Assembly: GCA_009692425.1 (NCBI GenBank)
Contig: SHZF01000013.1
Location: 1-64,000, forward strand
DNA from: Myxococcales bacterium
GTDB lineage: Bacteria > Myxococcota_A > UBA9042
Reading direction: 5' to 3'
DNA length: 64,000 nucleotides
This document shows positions 61,293 through 64,000 of the stretch, in pieces. The stretch's first letter is position 1, and every line of letters starts with the position of its first letter. The translations under genes and the position numbers were made by a program. The notes below the pieces were generated by a model. The model did no database searches. It was not told the origin of the DNA and saw only the letters and a list, made by a program, of their open reading frames with translations.

Positions 61293-62527
61293 GGGGGTGC
61301 CTTGCCGGCAGCCTGGGCTTCAAGCCGTGGAATCTGGGCTTCGAGCCGCACGATTGCCGCGCGTGCGACCCCGACCTCTCGTAATTCCAACGGCTTGTAG
61401 TCAGAAATCCCGTCGCGACATGCTTGCTTGTCGTTCGGATTCGGCTCCTCGTCACAGATGCGGCGGTCGTTGGTCAGGTAGTCTTCGTGGCGCCACTGCG
61501 ACGTCTTCAGCAACTCGCGCCAGGTTCCGAGCGCACCGCGCGGGTCGCCCCTTTGTTCCTGGAGTTCAGCGACCAGCCGCAGGTAGCCGAGGATCCGCAC
61601 CGGTCGCCGCAGCATCTCCGGCAAGTGGCGCGCGTGGGCCTCGGCGCGCGCCAGGTCGTCGAGCGGCCCGCGGTACAGTTCGACCAGGCGCAGCGCGGCG
61701 TCGCGGTGGGCGTCGAGCGAATAGCTGGCAAACGCGTAGCTCGTCTCGAACGTCTCCACGATGCGGGCGAGGTCGCGCGCCTCGAGTCGCCACTGGCCGA
61801 GCTTGCGCCATGCGCGGGCCCGCAGCACGAGTCCGTCGGCCAGCGTCGCGTCTTCGGCATGGTCGCGTTCCAGCCGATCGAGCAGTTCCGTGGCCCGTTG
61901 CAACGCGCTGTGGTTGCCCGATTCCTCGAGCAGGGTCGCGGCGCGCAGCAGCAGGTTGTCGGCCAATTCGCTTTTCGGGTCGCGGCGCTCGAGTCGCAGC
62001 AGCAGGGCCACGATGGCGTCGCGCTCCGCCGGGTGCTCGCGCCCGTACAACGTCAGGTGGTCGAGCGCGCGCAGGGCTGCGGGCGTGTCGGGCGCTTCGA
62101 TGCACAGGGCCACAAATCGACGCACGGCGGCATCGCGCTGGCCCATGCGGTCGACCAGCAACTCGCCCGCGTGCATCCGCGCCCGCATGCGAACGTCACG
62201 GTCCGCCGCGCTGTGCCCCAACTCGTCGAAGCACGCGGCGGCGTCGGCGGGCGGCCCCTCCTTTGCCAGCGCGAAGCATGCCATCAGCCCGGCCTCATCC
62301 GCGTCGCGTGGGTCCGTGGCCGCGGCGCGCAGGGCGACGAACCGTTCGCGTGCGAGCCGATGCTGGCCGTCAGTGTCGAGTTGCTCCGTGTACCAGTAGT
62401 CGGCTTCCCAGCGGTCGAGTTGGGGCTCCTTGGCGCAAGCCGCCAGGCCGAGTCCCAGGACGAGACCGGCGCGGTACGCACGGCGCGGCGATCGGGCTAC
62501 TGTGGCGTGCACCCGTCGCCTCCGCAC
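61289..62527 (-). CDS. Lipoprotein with TPR-like helical repeats
   Basis: MRRRRVHATVARSPRRAYRAGLVLGLGLAAC lipobox; alpha-helical repeats; 4-bp overlap with mlaF. Confidence 0.65.
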   Translation of the reverse strand: MRRRRVHATVARSPRRAYRAGLVLGLGLAACAKEPQLDRWEADYWYTEQLDTDGQHRLARERFVALRAAATDPRDADEAGLMACFALAKEGPPADAAACFDELGHSAADRDVRMRARMHAGELLVDRMGQRDAAVRRFVALCIEAPDTPAALRALDHLTLYGREHPAERDAIVALLLRLERRDPKSELADNLLLRAATLLEESGNHSALQRATELLDRLERDHAEDATLADGLVLRARAWRKLGQWRLEARDLARIVETFETSYAFASYSLDAHRDAALRLVELYRGPLDDLARAEAHARHLPEMLRRPVRILGYLRLVAELQEQRGDPRGALGTWRELLKTSQWRHEDYLTNDRRICDEEPNPNDKQACRDGISDYKPLELREVGVARAAIVRLEAQIPRLEAQAAGKAPP

Positions 62528-64000
62528 ACGTCCTTGATCTCACCCGATCGGAAGAAGTGGACCATCTGGTCACTGTGGTGGTCGAGCTTGCGCGGCTTGC
62601 CGTGCGGGTCGCCGAGCGTACACACCTTGGGTTCCTGCGGGCCGGAGGGCTTCGATTTGCAGTCCCACTCCGGCTTGCACCCCTTGTTGTCGGCGCATGT
62701 CGGGCCAAACTCGGGCCCCGGCGGCAGATTGCCTGGCACCGGCCACGCATTGCCGAAGCGGTAGTTGACCAAGCCCGAGCCCTTGTGCGGGAAGGGCACC
62801 TCGTCGACTCCAAACACTGGCTTGCCATAGCCCTTCATCAGGGCGACGCCGACGCCAGAGCGGGCGGCAATCTCATTGGTGAGCAACGCCACCTGGAAGT
62901 CGCCGGTGGCCGAAGCGAGCAACACCTCGTGCTTCGGGGTGCCGGGATACGGCTCGAGGCTCAGGTGGCGGTAGTACGTCACCGGATCGACGCGGTCCCA
63001 CAGCAGTTGGATTGTCGACAGCAGCAGGGCCTGGTTGACGGTCGCCGGGTACTGGCCCTTCACGAAACCGAAGAAGTCCTCGAAGTCGACCGAGCGGTGC
63101 AGCAGCAGCGAGTAATTGTTGCCCGGCACGCCGAGGTGGGCCCGCGTCACGTCCTGCGACAGCGCCACGACTGGCGCCCCATAGATGCCGCCCTGCGAGA
63201 TGCCGCTGTAGAACATCTCCTGCTTGTTGACCTTGACGCCGAGAGCCTGGATTTCTGGCAGATCGGCAAAACGCTCCCGCATCGCGCGCTGCAGCAGCAC
63301 CCACTCGACGAGGCCCTGGTGCACGCGCTCGGGCAACTGTGGAAACAGCTTCATGTCGAAGATCGAGATCACGATCGCGCCGACGTCCGCGTCGCTCATG
63401 CCGATCATGTCGGCCGCGTAGAAAATCAACTGGTTCTGGTTCGCGATGCGCCCATTGAAGCCGCCGCGCACCTGCGCTCCCGAGCCGTTGAGGCCATGGC
63501 CGTATTGGACCAGACCATGCGGCGCCCCGGTCTTGGCGCTGTGGGGAATGCGCACCCAGAACGTCGCGTCGCGATACCCGCTCTGGTCGGGCAGGCCATC
63601 GGGGCCGAGATGGAAGCGGTAGGCGATCGCCTCGTTCGCGTCGTCGATCTGCACCTTGTCGAGGAAGTGGGGCACCCTCATCGTGCCAGTGACCTCCCAC
63701 GCGATGTCGACATTCTGCTCCTTTGTGTAAGAGATGACGCTCGTTACCGTAAGCTCTGGACCCTTTGGGCCTACCGCCACAAATGCCTTGCTCCGCATGG
63801 CCAGCAGCGGCGCGTGCATGGCCTCGTCGCTGTTCGTCACGAAGTCCCAGGCCAACAGCAGGTCGCTGCGCTTCCAGCCCGCACCTTCGAGCACCAGGAA
63901 CAGGTCGTCGAAGCGCTGCTGCCGGCCTGCCAAGGGCGTGCCGGCGGTCTTGGCGTCGCGCAGGCCCTGGAATGCCGCGCTCGGTGCGAACGGCTTGCCG
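62497..64000 (-). CDS. Alpha/beta-hydrolase-like secreted protein, 5' end beyond the window
   Basis: 'LVQYGHGLNGSGAQVRGGFN', nucleophile elbow-like 'MFYSGISQGGIYGAP', C-terminus ending CGGDGCTPQ. The ORF reads through to 64000 (…GKPFAPSAAFQGLRDAKTAGTPLAGRQQ). Confidence 0.7.
   Translation of the reverse strand, partial: GKPFAPSAAFQGLRDAKTAGTPLAGRQQRFDDLFLVLEGAGWKRSDLLLAWDFVTNSDEAMHAPLLAMRSKAFVAVGPKGPELTVTSVISYTKEQNVDIAWEVTGTMRVPHFLDKVQIDDANEAIAYRFHLGPDGLPDQSGYRDATFWVRIPHSAKTGAPHGLVQYGHGLNGSGAQVRGGFNGRIANQNQLIFYAADMIGMSDADVGAIVISIFDMKLFPQLPERVHQGLVEWVLLQRAMRERFADLPEIQALGVKVNKQEMFYSGISQGGIYGAPVVALSQDVTRAHLGVPGNNYSLLLHRSVDFEDFFGFVKGQYPATVNQALLLSTIQLLWDRVDPVTYYRHLSLEPYPGTPKHEVLLASATGDFQVALLTNEIAARSGVGVALMKGYGKPVFGVDEVPFPHKGSGLVNYRFGNAWPVPGNLPPGPEFGPTCADNKGCKPEWDCKSKPSGPQEPKVCTLGDPHGKPRKLDHHSDQMVHFFRSGEIKDVCGGDGCTPQ

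Overview
64 kb of very GC-rich bacterial chromosome. It looks like a myxobacterium or other Myxococcota, based on a MYXO-CTERM tail, many lipoproteins with Asp/Ala-rich spacers, Ser/Thr kinases and very large Cys-rich secreted proteins. I found about 33 protein-coding genes (two run off the window edges), and no rRNA, tRNA, CRISPR array or recognisable transposase.

Housekeeping-type content: MBL hydrolase, FHA protein, M14 carboxypeptidase, two acyl-CoA dehydrogenases, gamma-glutamyltransferase, PuuD-like membrane protein, an RsmG-TrmH fusion, TerC, an APS/PAPS reductase and MlaE/MlaF.

Accessory content is mostly a surface or extracellular-matrix-like repertoire with eukaryote-like modules: Dictyostelium CTDC-type Cys repeats, thrombospondin type-3 repeats, somatomedin-B-like domains, a C-type lectin domain with EPN and WND motifs, a fibrinogen-like domain and tandem beta-sandwich modules.

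Best candidates for something new: (1) an ATP-grasp / alpha-E / transglutaminase operon translationally coupled to a lectin/fibrinogen-like Cys-rich lipoprotein; (2) a NACHT/STAND-like NTPase with an apparent lipoprotein signal, coupled to an SRPBCC protein; (3) paired transmembrane Ser/Thr kinases whose predicted extracytoplasmic sensors each carry a canonical EF-hand loop; (4) a small exported protein with CGGKGG repeats and ten perfect-register KKDDxxA heptads. All calls come from reading the sequence and the supplied ORF translations; no database search was run.
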